Shown here: positions 9,959-21,891 of the stretch, in pieces
Numbering within the stretch: position 1 is the stretch's first letter
Layout of the letters: each line of letters begins with the position of its first letter
From: an uncultured bacterium
GTDB lineage: Bacteria; Patescibacteriota; Gracilibacteria; Absconditabacterales; Absconditicoccaceae
Assembly: GCA_937862565.1 (NCBI GenBank)
Contig: CALMFT010000033.1
Coordinates: 1-64,000 of the forward strand
Direction: 5' to 3'
DNA: 64,000 nucleotides
The notes under the pieces: model-generated
Database searches by the model: none
Seen by the model: the letters and a program-made list of their open reading frames with translations, nothing else
What the model was told of the DNA's origin: nothing
Position numbers and translations under genes: made by a program

Positions 9959-12750
9959 TGAATAAATGGTTGTCTCTGTTCGGAGAATCAGCCACTTTTT
10001 TGCTCCCTGACATTAAATGAAGCCAGTGAATTGACTGGTCTTTAGCAAACACACTAGACGACAATCTAGCCGCAAATGCCGAGGCTCCTTTTGGTATGTA
10101 TTTTACTCCAAACGGTAACTTCGGACGTAAGCAAACTATATGAGAAAAACTCGTAAGACGAGCAGCTGACGCTGAAAAATACATCTCTTGTTTCTTCTTT
10201 GATATTGATATTAAGTCCACAGACTTTCAATCAGTTGATGAAGCATTTGATAAAACAATCGAAATATTAAAAGAACGTAACCTACGATTCCACTTCCTAA
10301 CCAAATCAGGAGGATGAGTACACGGTTATATCTTTGTTGAGCCATCACAACGTTACAACGTATGAGAAGCTCACATTAGAAATTTTAATGGTATAATGAA
10401 AACTATATCAGAATTCTTTCCAGGATGAGACCCGTCCGTAGGGACTATAGAACGCCTAATGCGTCTACCTTTCTCAAATCACTGGAAAACAGGATTACCT
10501 ATTAAAGTTGAATTATACAGATTAGATTGGGAAGAATGAGTTGAAGTAACAAAAGTGAAAGACGAAGACGATATATTCATAGGAGAATACACTTACTTAC
10601 AGTCAGAGCATATTACTTCAATGGCATATTCTATCAAAGAAGATATAGATGTTAAAAGAAATCTCGGTGGAAAGCTATCACTTGGTACTAGTAGTCTTAT
10701 TGACCAAATTAATAAGATTCCAATTGCTAATATACTAAACCACATTAAAAAATACCCACGTGTGAACTGAGATACTTCTACACAATTCGTATACAAAAAC
10801 GCATTTATCAGCTTCTTACATACCAACCTTAAAACTGGTGAAGTAAAAGAAGAAGATACAATGGGTTACAGAATATGGGAAGACAGAAACTGTGTAAACA
10901 ATTTCACTAACCATAACCACGATATATACGATAGACCACGATGAGGTCCATATTCATTCTTATATTATTACTTCCAAAAAGATCTAATAAAAATTAATGA
11001 GTTTCTAAAAACTGAGTTCAAGATTCAATTTGAAGAAAAATCAGAAGAATATATGATGCCAACAATCGTGTCTAGTGCAGGAATAATTCAGTTTACTAAA
11101 ACAAACGTTATCTATAAGAAGGAACAAGTGGATAACAAATGAAAGGTAAATGTAGTCAACAGGATACTCTTTGACAGTCCAATTGTCGTAAAAGGAATAA
11201 TGGAGAGTAAATACTCTTTATTCTGAGAAAAAGAGAACTCCCAAAAATACTATATCCTCCACAGACCTGATGCTTTTGAAGATAAAGATGTGATTATAGA
11301 TTTTAACGAATCAAGATCCAAATTTAACCAAAAGTACTGAGGAACGTGATTAGTATTTAAAGGTCAAGAAGAAGACCTACTAGACTTCTACGTAGCACTT
11401 AATCACGCAGTAGGAGCCTGACAAATAGAAAAGTACCAGCTTCGTTACCTTAATTGATTCTACCCAGAATACTTCCTGCTTGGTAATACATTCGTTACGC
11501 CTGACTTCCAGATCCACAAAGACTGGCAAGGAACAATACTAAAAACTCAAAAGGTTGAGGTGTTAGTCACAGGACGTGAATATGTAACAGCAGTAGAGTT
11601 CTACGATATGATGTGTAAGATATTTTCAAAGAGAGTAACTACTCTTTCTTTACTATCTTATATGGCTCTATTCTTAGGACATAACTTCTGGGAACCAATC
11701 AAACGAGTTAAGCAACAATTTATGATGCCAGGTCTAATCCTCTCAGGATTAACACGTGTTGGTAAATCAACACTGATCTCAATTCTTAAAGAAGGTTCAG
11801 GTATCAGTATAGAATCAAAACGAATGGCTATATCTGCCACAATGCAACCTCTACGCCAAATGGCTACCGATGCTTTTATTGTCCATTACGATGAATTTAC
11901 TGGTATTATTCCACTTGAAAAAGAACATATGATACGAGATATCCTTAACAAAGCTAACTCAGCTCGATGAACTATTACAGGAGATAATATCAACTACCAC
12001 TACAGAGCCTCTCTAATGATTGACTGAGAAAGATTACCAGCATCAGCATCAGTACTCAATCGTATGATTGCAGTGCCAATGTTTGAAGAAGATAAGCTAT
12101 GAAGTGAACTAAAACTGGAAGATATCCGTCATATGTCATATATGAAAGATCTCATCACGTCAGCATATAAATATGTTGATGAAGAATCTAGAATTGAATT
12201 ATTTAGAAAAGCAGAAACAGCTCTTCTTGCAGAATGAATTGGATGACGTAACTTAATGTTGAATACGTACTTATACGCTATGGCTATGATGTTAGGGTTT
12301 AAAAACCTTAAAGAGATAGCCAGCATAATTAAATACAATGTATGAGTCATTGAGGCATCATCAGCTCAGCAAGATGAACTGTCATCAGTACTATCCGATG
12401 CTATTCTAACTAAACGATTCATTCCAGTTAAAAGACATTCATTTGCTAACGGTGAATATACTATCGAGTTACCGCTTACATCAGAATTTATTAATGAAAA
12501 AAGTGTACATCTTATTGCAATTCAGAAAAAATATCCTAATATTACACTCTATTGAAATAGACTTACAATTGTTATTCCTGAAGAAGATACTAAAATGATG
12601 AGTCTTGTAGACCATTATGAACAGTATTTCAGAAGTGAAACAATAATGAAAGAAGATGTTCTTAAGATTCCTCTATCTCCTAATATTAACACCAATGCAG
12701 TACAATCTAGTTCTCGCAAAGCACCCAGAGATTATACTGGGTACTCGTAA
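9940..12750 (+). CDS. Primase-helicase: AEP-type primase fused to SF3/AAA-type helicase
   Basis: 936 residues. The N-terminal half resembles archaeo-eukaryotic primases: F-D-I-D-I-K with catalytic Asp88 and Asp90, then K-S-G-G-G-V-H-G-Y (third G from TGA) as the s-x-H motif, then R-L-P-F-S-N-H-W-K-T. The C-terminal half has Walker A G-L-T-R-V-G-K-S-T at residues 603-611 and a Walker B-like H-Y-D-E-F ending at Asp651-Glu652, typical of phage primase-associated helicases. Together they would unwind and prime phage DNA. No DNA polymerase is seen in the window, so the AEP domain might also polymerise, or a polymerase lies outside. The start overlaps the previous gene by 19 bases. Confidence 0.85.
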
Positions 12751-13057
12751 ACAAAACGCTATGATAACCGATAACATCGAGTTATCTGAAGAAGAAATGG
12801 ATATACTCAAGGAAAGCGATGCTGACCTTGATGTTCTTATCCACGTTCAAATGATGATGGAGTTCCAACAAGAACTCAAGTTCAAAGATCCAGCATACCA
12901 GTTAGGAATACTAGCTGAGCTATTCCACAAAATTGGTAACTCTAGAATGGAAAAAGCCTGTATGCAAGCTGAAGTTAAAAAGATAGATAAGTATACTTCT
13001 ACTCCAAAATTCGGTGAAATGCTAATGAAACACACAAAACTCTTGAAAATAGATTAA
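12695..13057 (+). CDS. Unknown 120-residue acidic-helical protein
   Basis: The gene starts inside the end of the primase-helicase gene (56-base overlap). ATG 12695 is chosen as the first ATG that leaves a reasonable overlap; a start at 12761 is possible. The protein is helical, Met- and Glu-rich (M-M-M-E-F) with a lysine-rich C-terminus. No family is recognised. It has no UGA codon. Confidence 0.6.
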   Translation: MQYNLVLAKHPEIILGTRKQNAMITDNIELSEEEMDILKESDADLDVLIHVQMMMEFQQELKFKDPAYQLGILAELFHKIGNSRMEKACMQAEVKKIDKYTSTPKFGEMLMKHTKLLKID

Positions 13058-13070
13058 CCTTGTGTATAAT
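13043..13070 (+). promoter_or_regulatory. Strong sigma70-like promoter for dps
   Basis: TTGAAA (13043-13048) and perfect TATAAT (13065-13070) are 16 bases apart, 23 bases before the dps ATG at 13094. It is among the best matches to a bacterial housekeeping promoter in the window. Confidence 0.65.
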
Positions 13071-13093
13071 CCGTTAGCACTAACCTTTCCAAT

Positions 13094-13579
13094 ATGTCTG
13101 ATACACGTATCGCATTCCTAGATACTCTGCTCGCTGAATGTTCAGTCTACGCACAACAACTTAAACAAGCTCATTGGAACTTCACTGGTCCGAACTTCAT
13201 TGAGATGCACTGATTCTTCGGAGATAAATACAATGAAGCAATCGGTTGGGTTGATTTGCTTGCTGAACAAGAACGAAAACTAGGTCAGTTTCCAACAGGA
13301 GTACTATCTAGGTATCTACTTGTATCAGGTATAAAAGAAGAAGAAACAACTGTTCCAGAACAGCTAACCGCAATGATCTTAAGGTCATCACAAATACTCT
13401 GCTCACACCTAGATAAAGCTATTAAAGGCACAAATGACGATTTAGTTACACAGAATCTGTTTATCGAAATCAAAGCTTCAATAGATAAAACAATCTGGTT
13501 TCTTAAATCAATTTGTCCGTGTAATTCTATTGACTTACAGGATAAATCTATAGAATGAAAAGCGTCCAGTGAGAGATAA
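13094..13579 (+). CDS. dps: Dps/ferritin-like DNA-protection protein
   Basis: 161 residues, the usual Dps length. The ferroxidase-site pattern is complete and correctly spaced: A-H-W-N-F-T-G-P with His27, M-H-G-F-F-G-D with His39, then D-L-L-A-E with Asp54 and Glu58 (His to His 12, His to Asp 15, Asp to Glu 4, as in bacterial Dps). TGA codons give the glycine after His39 and one near the C-terminus. Dps 12-mers oxidise Fe(II) with peroxide and can coat DNA. It has its own promoter and a strong terminator, so it is a stand-alone unit; it may protect phage or host DNA during infection. Confidence 0.85.
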
Positions 13580-13600
13580 TTGCGTTGCTGTAGCTGGACA

Positions 13601-13628
13601 AAAGAAACGGGAAACCGTTTCTTTTTTA
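13601..13628 (+). terminator. Strong intrinsic terminator after dps
   Basis: AAAGAAACGG (13601-13610), loop GAAA, and CCGTTTCTTT (13615-13624) form a perfect 10-bp GNRA-capped stem followed by further T residues. Confidence 0.9.
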
Positions 13629-13634
13629 TTTACC

Positions 13635-13651
13635 TTTTTACCTACATTAAG
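13635..13651 (+). promoter_or_regulatory. Variant of the TTTCCTCTACATTAT motif
   Basis: TTTTTACCTACATTAAG directly precedes ATG 13652. It matches the CTACATTA core of the motif found at 14385, 49263, 50798 and 52836, but differs in its first half. Confidence 0.35.
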
Positions 13652-14365
13652 ATGTCAGACACTAATTATGAAGTAGAGCTAAAAGTTTTACTTTGAACAG
13701 CATTTCCACCAGAAATATTTATCAAAGCACTCGCTAAAGATTTTAAATCTGTTAGAGAAGCTACAGAAGAAACTCATCGTAACCATTACTTTGAAGTACC
13801 ACATAGAGTTAAAATAATGCCTGCATTCGAAGAACGTCTTCCAATAGACCACGAAGATAAACTCAGGATACAGGAATTCCGTAATTGAAACGATATTGTA
13901 GTACGAAGTAGAGAAATCAAAACAGTAGCCTGAACACAGGTATTACTTGTTATGAAATCAACTGTAGACTGAGGAAGATCCCAAAACGGAACAATCCGTA
14001 AAGAGCTAGAAATACCTATCCCAATGTCTATAGAAGATCTCGATGCAATATTAACAGCTCAAGCTGAGATTAGACCACAAGCTAAATGGTCACGCATCAG
14101 AAAAACATTCGATGTAGTAGATAAAGACGGATTCTACTTCACAGTATGCCTTGATAAAAATGCAGGATACTGATACATTGTAGAATTTGAAGTAGTAGTA
14201 ACCAATCCATCTGTGATTGAATCTACTAAATTTAAGCTACAAAACTGCATCAAGACTATGTGACTCACAGAACTTCCAGCAGATCAATTACACCGTATGT
14301 TTGAGTTCTATACTAAAAACTGGGAATCATTCTATCAAACAGAAAATTACTTTTTCATTAAATAA
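13652..14365 (+). CDS. CYTH/triphosphate tunnel metalloenzyme
   Basis: 237 residues. The N-terminus carries Y-E-V-E-L-K (residues 6-11), the E-x-E-x-K signature of CYTH proteins. Later strands supply the expected basic/acidic tunnel residues: V-V-R-S-R-E, L-V-M-K-S-T, R-K-E-L-E-I, W-S-R-I-R-K-T-F, V-C-L-D-K and V-E-F-E-V. CYTH enzymes bind polyphosphates (thiamine triphosphate, tripolyphosphate, RNA 5' triphosphate, or ATP in class IV cyclases). The actual substrate cannot be told. The gene stands between the dps terminator and the giant-protein promoter, with a variant of the phage motif at 13635-13651. Confidence 0.75.
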
Positions 14366-14384
14366 ACTTTCTCCACAATAGACG

Positions 14385-14404
14385 TTTCCTCTACATTATT
14401 TTAC
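14385..14404 (+). promoter_or_regulatory. Phage motif TTTCCTCTACATTATTTTAC (putative promoter)
   Basis: One of four close copies of a roughly 20-bp element found in front of rightward transcription units. It is followed by a hairpin, CCCTCT (14412-14417), loop TTCGT, AGAGGG (14423-14428). A possible phage-specific promoter whose mRNA would begin near the hairpin. Confidence 0.55.
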
Positions 14405-14489
14405 AGATAAGCCCTCTTTCGTAGAGGGGTTGAGTTGAAGATTCACCTTCTTCCACGCAATTCCTTTATGAATAACCATTACATTCTTT

Positions 14490-14517
14490 TTGACACAAGA
14501 CTCCAATCCGATAGAAT
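14490..14517 (+). promoter_or_regulatory. Consensus sigma70-like promoter for giant protein gene
   Basis: Perfect TTGACA (14490-14495) and TAGAAT (14512-14517) are 16 bases apart, 29 bases before ATG 14547. The gene may thus have two promoters, this one and the upstream phage motif. Confidence 0.65.
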
Positions 14518-14546
14518 AACTCAAACTATATTTTAACTTATTCAAT

Positions 14547-17500
14547 ATGTCTTTCTTTGGTCAGGACCCACTTCAATCTTTTCTTAAAAAAGAACCTACT
14601 AATCCTATTGTACCAGAACAAGTAACTAAAGAACAAAAACAGCAAGCTCAATGAGAGTGAGCATCTTTCCTAGACGAATATGTATACGATCCTGGAGCAA
14701 AAGCCTTAGGTGCAATTGGTACTGGACTAAAATACGTATGACAAGGATGGGACCTATTCTCAGGTACATTCACTTGAGATATGGACGGATCAGAAGCTGA
14801 AAAAAAATGGGCTGCTGATGAAAAAAAAGCTAAAGAAGCTCAAGCTAAAATGGAACAAACACAACGTTCCGTTCAATCTACATTTCTCTCTGGATTAAAG
14901 AGTGATTTTCAAACACGCAGTCCAAACAAAAGAGTTGTACTTGCTAACCAAGTTGATGAAGCTACTAAACAATATTCATCTCTATATGATACAATTGATA
15001 CAATGGATTGAATTGATCCAACAAAAACTAATAAAGCTCTAACTGAGAGTGGTGATCCTATTGCAAAATATATGGGAGCTGGTTATACATTTGGTTCAAA
15101 AGATGAATACAAAAGATACCTGGAATCCGATATTATACCTGCTCAACAAGAGCTACTACGTAGACAAGCTAAGTATCTTAACGAAGGAAAAGGTTCTGCT
15201 TATGCTTACGACAAAGCTATGGAAGAACAAGGTTCAGATGAACTCGCTCAAAAAATATCAGACTTCTCTAATAACTTACAAGCAGACTCTAATAGTGCAG
15301 CTATTGCTAAATTCAAAAATGATTGAAGTTACTTTAAAGCAGGACTAGCAGCAATCGGAAAAGTATTCGATGTAGCTCGTTACGCTGCAACTAAAACAGG
15401 ACTTGGATGACCAGATATCGCTAACGAATTCAAATACACAGTAGGTGGAGCAGAACAAGACGCAGGTGAATGGCAAAAAGCTTGATACGGAGCTGTTCGT
15501 AATCTATATGAACTATGGGACGGAGCACCATCAATCGTTTCACAAATCCCTGCCTTTATAAGTGGTACAGCGGTAGAATCAGGTGTGTCTAAAATACCTT
15601 GAGTATTAGAATGAATGGCTGCACTATCTAAATCAGAAAAAGTTATAGACTTCACTGATGATATGTTATGAGTTGCTAAAGCATTCGGAGATAAACATTC
15701 AGTAATGAAAGCGTTCTCTAAAGAAATGCTTACAGACACAATGGTATATGACCCAGCATCACAAGTATTTATGTGAAAAGGTATGACAGATCAAGATATT
15801 CAAGACAATATGATTATGAACCTACCAATTAATCTTGGTATTGGATTAATGGCTCGTAGCACCAAAACAGCACAAATGCTCGCTCAAGAATATGATATTC
15901 AAAAGACATTTGCTAAGGATGGTACAATAAATCTCACACAAATGGAACTTGATCTCATCAAAAATGGAGAGTACGACTTAGCACAACTTAGCATTCTAAA
16001 CCGTAACAAAGTATGAGCTAACGTTCCTGAAAATCTTATTAACCTAAGAAATATTACAGGAGATAAGACTCTTGCTAAAAATGCAAACAGAGTAGCTGAA
16101 AACGTACAAGCAATGCTTGAAAGAGTAGCTAAGAAAACAGAATCAACTGCTGACACACATATGCTCGGTACAGCTCTTGCTGATAACCTAATATCTGCTA
16201 ATAGTGAAAAAACTATGGCAAATTTTATGGCATTTAAATCTCAACAAGCAGCTAACGCTTCAATAGAAAAATCAATGATGAATGGAATGGAAGGAGAAAA
16301 TAGTAACAAGTTCTGGAGTGCTAAAGTAACAGAAGCTGGTAAAAATTGAACACTAGATATAGATACTGCTCTCACTAATTATATTAAAGCTAATCCTGAA
16401 TATAGTGCAGCTGCTCAACTCTACCGTAAAATATCAGGTGTTGCCCCAAGTAAAGACTTCAAATTCAATGCTAATACAATGAATGAAAAGACAGTAAAAC
16501 GTCAGCTTGGTAAAATGCTAAGAGATATTTACCGTGATGATGTAGCTTGAGCTGGTAAACTTGTAGAAGGAGAACGTCTATCTCCAGTTCACGTATTCTC
16601 ACAATGACAAGTACTTAATATTGCTACAGGAGAAAAGCAAGACGTAAGCAAATTCTTCGGTACAGTTAATCGTTCAACATATCAAAAGAAAGCACTTAAT
16701 GCTACAGTACTCGATGATGTTGCGGCTAACGCTCAAGTATTCGAATACTTTACTAAACAGCTTCCAGGTTGAACTCAAACAGAAAAACTACTTAACATCT
16801 TCAATAAGAAATCATTCGATAACTTATCATCTGAAGAAGTAACTCTTATTAGAGCTGCTCTATCTAATGAAATGCTCACTGACCTAGCTTCTCGTGGTAA
16901 AAAAACTACGCTACAGGCTCTATTCGGTCATCCTGCCTACAGAATGTTTACTAAAAATGAAGACGGTACATACTCAATTGCACTCAAAAACCTAGACTGA
17001 AAAGAACTATCTGAGACACTTGGTAAAATGTTTAAGACAATGGATGAAATGTCTATAGTTAAATACTTAGCAGATATTAAAGCTCAAGATGAAATTATAA
17101 CAGGACTTAAAACAAAATGAGTTAAATCAACTATTACAGAAGTAACAATGAATCAGCCAGACTACTTAAAAAATATCTGGAGCGGATTCTCAGAAATGCT
17201 ACTACGTAAAACTACACCTAGACTTAATACAAATCTTGCATTACCAAAAGTTCCTAAAGTAGAATGAATGAGAATGATGATGCAACTTCAAAAAGCATTT
17301 CCAAACATACCTATTGTTTACGGTAAGCTTCCAGAATGAATGAAAGGTATAGTATCACCATATCAAGGCAAACTCATCATAGATGACTCAAAAATGACTG
17401 AATTTACATCACTACACGAGTTCGGTCACGTATGGATTATGCACGCAAAAGCAGATGAAAAAGAGCTCTATGACTCAATGTCAAAAGCAGTTAAAGATAC

Positions 17501-20500
17501 TCCTTACTTTGCTAGAGTTAAAACTGAATACGGAGCATTCTATAAAACAGATGAAGAATTCATTGATGAAGCAATCGCACACGCTATTGAAGATTCAGGA
17601 GCTAGATTCTTAAACAAATTAGAACGTCAAAACTTTATAGATAAATTTATGGCTCTAGTTCAATCAATATTTGCTAAACTACGTAAAACAGACCTAACTG
17701 GAATGACTGATGATGTAGTTAACAAACTATTCAATACAAAAGGTAAACCAATATCAGAAAAAACACTAGCAGAATTAGATATACTTCAATTTACTAAAGA
17801 AGATTTCGATAAAAATAGTTACTTTATTAGACACATTATGCAAAAGATTAGTGAAGATGAGTTATTCAACCGCTTCGCTAAATCAGCTAAAACAGCAGGA
17901 GAACAAGAATTTATTTACCAAATTATCAACTCTATGATTAAAAATACTGTCCCATCTAGCCAACTTAAGTCAACTGTAGAAAATTACATCCACGGATTCA
18001 ATGATTACATTGGACTCGTAAATAAAGATCAATTCACTGAACAATATATTAAATCTGAAATAGCTAAGCTCGAAACAAGTTCTATTCTACGCTCAATGGT
18101 AACAGATTCTACAAAGAATCAGTCAACACTTGGTAGACTTCTTAAAGAAGGTGTAGCTACAACTGATACATTCATCAATCAACTCGATACAGCTATAGTA
18201 CAGATGGGGAAAAACCTTGGACTAAAAAGAGTATTCTTCAATGGCTCACTTGGTAAAAACTTCGTATCAGAACTTCAGAATACTATTGATTCTATTAAAA
18301 ATAGTGATATGAGCATTGTTCAAAAACAAAAAGCTCTCATAGATCAATCTATTGCTTACTCAAATGACTTTGTAACAAGTCTTTATGAAAAAGTAGTTAA
18401 ATGAGATGACATTGGATTCTCATACACAATCAATGGTAAAAAAGTATCAATCCAGCCAGAAATGCTCTACCAAATGCTACAAGTTATGCGTCTTCCAGAC
18501 TTTGCTGGATCACAACTTGGAATCAAAGCATTCCTTGGAAACAAAAATGTACGAGCTAATCTAAAAAAGTATTACGATGTTACAGCAGCTAAAATCGGAG
18601 AACTTAATGTAAACAATCAAGAAAGAAGAAGAATTGTTTCACAAGTTCCAGTAGATGAAATCCCTGCAAACAAAAATACTATTATTTTAGTGTCAGAGTC
18701 TAAAAATCCTGATATCACATACGCTGAATTCTCAGATGAAAACGGTAAGTATATGACAATCAATAAGTTCCTTGAATCTGAAGTAGATGCTAATACTAAC
18801 TACCTCGTTTCATCAAACTTCTTTGCTCGTAGTACAAACAATCCAGAAATGACTGCATTCCTTGATAAAGTTCAAGATACTAAAAATGTCTACCCAGTAG
18901 CATTCTCAGTAGTACAATCAAACGGTAAAAATATGGTAGAAGTAAATGGTTATGATCAACTTAAAAAGCATTTTGCTATTAAGTATACTTCATTCGAAAT
19001 GCCAGAGTTTAAATTTGATTACGCACCATCTGTTAAGTCTCTATCTCGTCTCTCAGAAAACTCAATCAATACAGAATCTCGTAAAGAATTAGGAGATATT
19101 CTCGATGGTACATACATAGAAAATCCTAAAGCCAAAGAAGTTCTAGAGGGTATGGGAGCTAATCCAGTTAACGCACCTACAGTAGATGAGTCACAACTAA
19201 TCCACTCATTCGGTGAAATTGGTAAAATTGGAGAAATGTACAGACAAGTACTCTCTGAAATTGTTCGTAAGGCAAGTGCTATCAAAACTAAAAAAGGAGA
19301 ACTCACTGAAGGATCATACATTACATCAGATAAACTCATCATTACAGATGATATTAAAAATGAATATCTTGATGCTATTACTGGTTCAGAAGATCTTGAC
19401 GCTATCTATATCAACGGTAAAACGCTTACAGAAAACATTGATGATGAACTAAGTGCAGTAGATAGCAACGATTACCTACGCAATCTTACAGAAGACCTAG
19501 ACGCTCTTAAAGAAACAGATATTGATAGTACAGACTTTGAAACTCATTCTGAATTCAATACTTGGAAGGAAAATGGAATCCGTGTTCTTGAATCTTCTAT
19601 CTCTGATGTTAAAAAAGCTATCGAAGCTTCACGTAAAGAAACACTTGGTAATGCTATTAAGGAAACTAAATACGCTACAGGTAAAGAAGCATTCGATGCA
19701 ATTACTACAATGCTAGTAGATGCTGGGTACAACTACACAAAGATCTCTGCAATCATTAAAACAGTTGCTACAGAAAATCCAGGATGGAAAAATGATATTC
19801 TTAACTCACGTGCATCAGAATTCCTTCCTTCATTCGATGGATTCGTTGCAGCTAGAATGGCTAGTCCACTTCTTGAAAAATACGCTGTTACTCCAGAAGC
19901 ATTTAAAACTGCAATGGAAGCAACATACGAAAGAGTTCATTCTGCTACATTCCGTAAGCATTACCCAGAAAACGATACAATCCTACAGCTGTTCCTTAAA
20001 TCTCTTCAAAAGTTTGAAGTTCTCGATGCTACTGATGATGTATTTGCTATTGCTACAAACCTTGCACCTGATACTAAAAAATCACTACACGGTCTAATAA
20101 ATAATATCTACTCAGGTGACTTCCAAAAGATCGCACTTGATGATAATACTGAATCATATGCCACATCTACATTCAACCAACTCTACCGTCAATTCGCTCA
20201 AGGTATGAAGAAAGATATGTCATCAAATGATAAACAGTCGCTTAGAGAAATGGGTGGTATAGACGAAGGAGAAGATGGAATGTTTACTACAGATACTTCT
20301 GTAACTACATTCGAAGGTAACGCATACAACCAAGTGATGAAAGATTTTGTTTCACAACTATCAGATTACCATCAATTCGAACTTAATGGAATACTCCCTG
20401 AATCATTCTCATTCCGAGACACTAAAGGTAACCCACTATACGAATCAACAATGAATCTAAATGTGTGGGCAACTCAACCAGAACATAAGGTTGCAAACGC

Positions 20501-21890
20501 TACTCCAGCAAACATTGCTGCTCCAGTAACAGGAGCTACAAAAGAAAAACTATCAAACCGTTCAACAATGAACAAAGCTTACGGAATCTTCAATAGTAAA
20601 TCAGTTGATACAATCAACAAATACATTGAACTCAATAAGTTTGATACGTTTGAAAAACTTCCTTTCAAAACAAAAGAGGGTCTACAAGATGCAATGCAAA
20701 AAGCTAACATCCGTATCCAAACAGAAGTAAACGATATTACAGAAGAAGTTCTATCTAAATCACTTAACAAAGCTGAAAAAGATATTAGTAAAGATAAGAT
20801 AGAAGAAATTAATGAATTCATTAAACAATTCCCTGGAGATGAATCTAATATTGGAATTGCACTTAGAGAACGTATGAAAGATGACTACGCTTACCTTGCA
20901 GAGTATTACGCATCTGATGCAGTAAAACATCTTGATAAAAAATCAGAAGTTATCGGACGTATTATGGGAAGAAATAAAAAACTAGAAAGAGAAGGAGCAA
21001 ATGCTGTTAAAGCAGAAATCAACTCAAATCTTCTTGGTAAAATTCTTAATAATGTAGTTCAAACTCTCGAAGCATTCCGCCTTAGAAAGATTACAGACTG
21101 AGCGAAAGATATTGAGCTTACTCCAATCTTTACAATGGTAACTGAATCAGGAGCTAAACGCAACTACTACCTTAATACAATTAACAACTCACCGATCTTC
21201 CGTACTCTTATGGCTGATGCAGGAGATGTTAAGTTTCCTAATCCTCTAATGCAAATTCTTGAATATGGTAAATATATTGAGAAAAAGATCTTAGAAATTG
21301 CTCCAAAAGATAAGGCTATAGTAGGTACACTTCCTTACCAAGGACTCGCTAGAAAGATTCGCAAGATTCAAAAACTCTATGGAGAAACCATTGGTAAAGA
21401 TACAATCGACTCATACCAATATACAAATGCTCAGGGAGAAGTTATTAGTAGGTATACAGGAGATGACGACAACATCAATGCAGCAAAGGATTACCTTGGT
21501 AACATCCTCGCTACAGATATGAAGATGACAGTAGCTATTGAAGATATTACAGGGTTCAGTCCAATCAAAATTGAAGGAGAAGGATTCGATTTCAAACTTG
21601 AAAAAGAATCACTCACTCCAATTGATCAAATTGATTACGCTCGTATCAATCCAGCATACCTTGATTCATATGACTTCTCATTCGTATATACAGATTTAAC
21701 AGAATGAAGTCCTACATTTGGTAAGACATTAGAATCAACATTTGGATGGGAATGAGACTCTGTTAAGCTTACAAATACTAGACAAGTCGTAGAAGACGTT
21801 GAAATTCCTAAAAAACTTAGTAAGATAGATGAAGAATTCAGTACACTCGCAGACACAGCAACCTGTGAGATATCTTCTAACCTTTTCTAA
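14547..21890 (+). CDS. Giant 2447-residue protein with zincin metallopeptidase domain
   Basis: The frame stays open for 7.3 kb with dozens of TGA codons read as glycine. The N-terminal 170 residues are Ala/Lys/Gln-rich and helical. Near residue 920 a segment reading I-P-I-V-Y-G-K-L-P-E-G leads to T-S-L-H-E-F-G-H (His957, Glu958, His961), and D-E-A-I-A-H follows with Glu1008 as a likely third zinc ligand, a gluzincin layout. The rest is alpha-helical and low in cysteine. Size, composition and the embedded zincin resemble the large 'polyvalent' proteins of phages, thought to be delivered into the host with the DNA. I see no RNA polymerase motifs. It ends 1 base before the second giant gene. Confidence 0.8.
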
Positions 21891-21891
21891 T

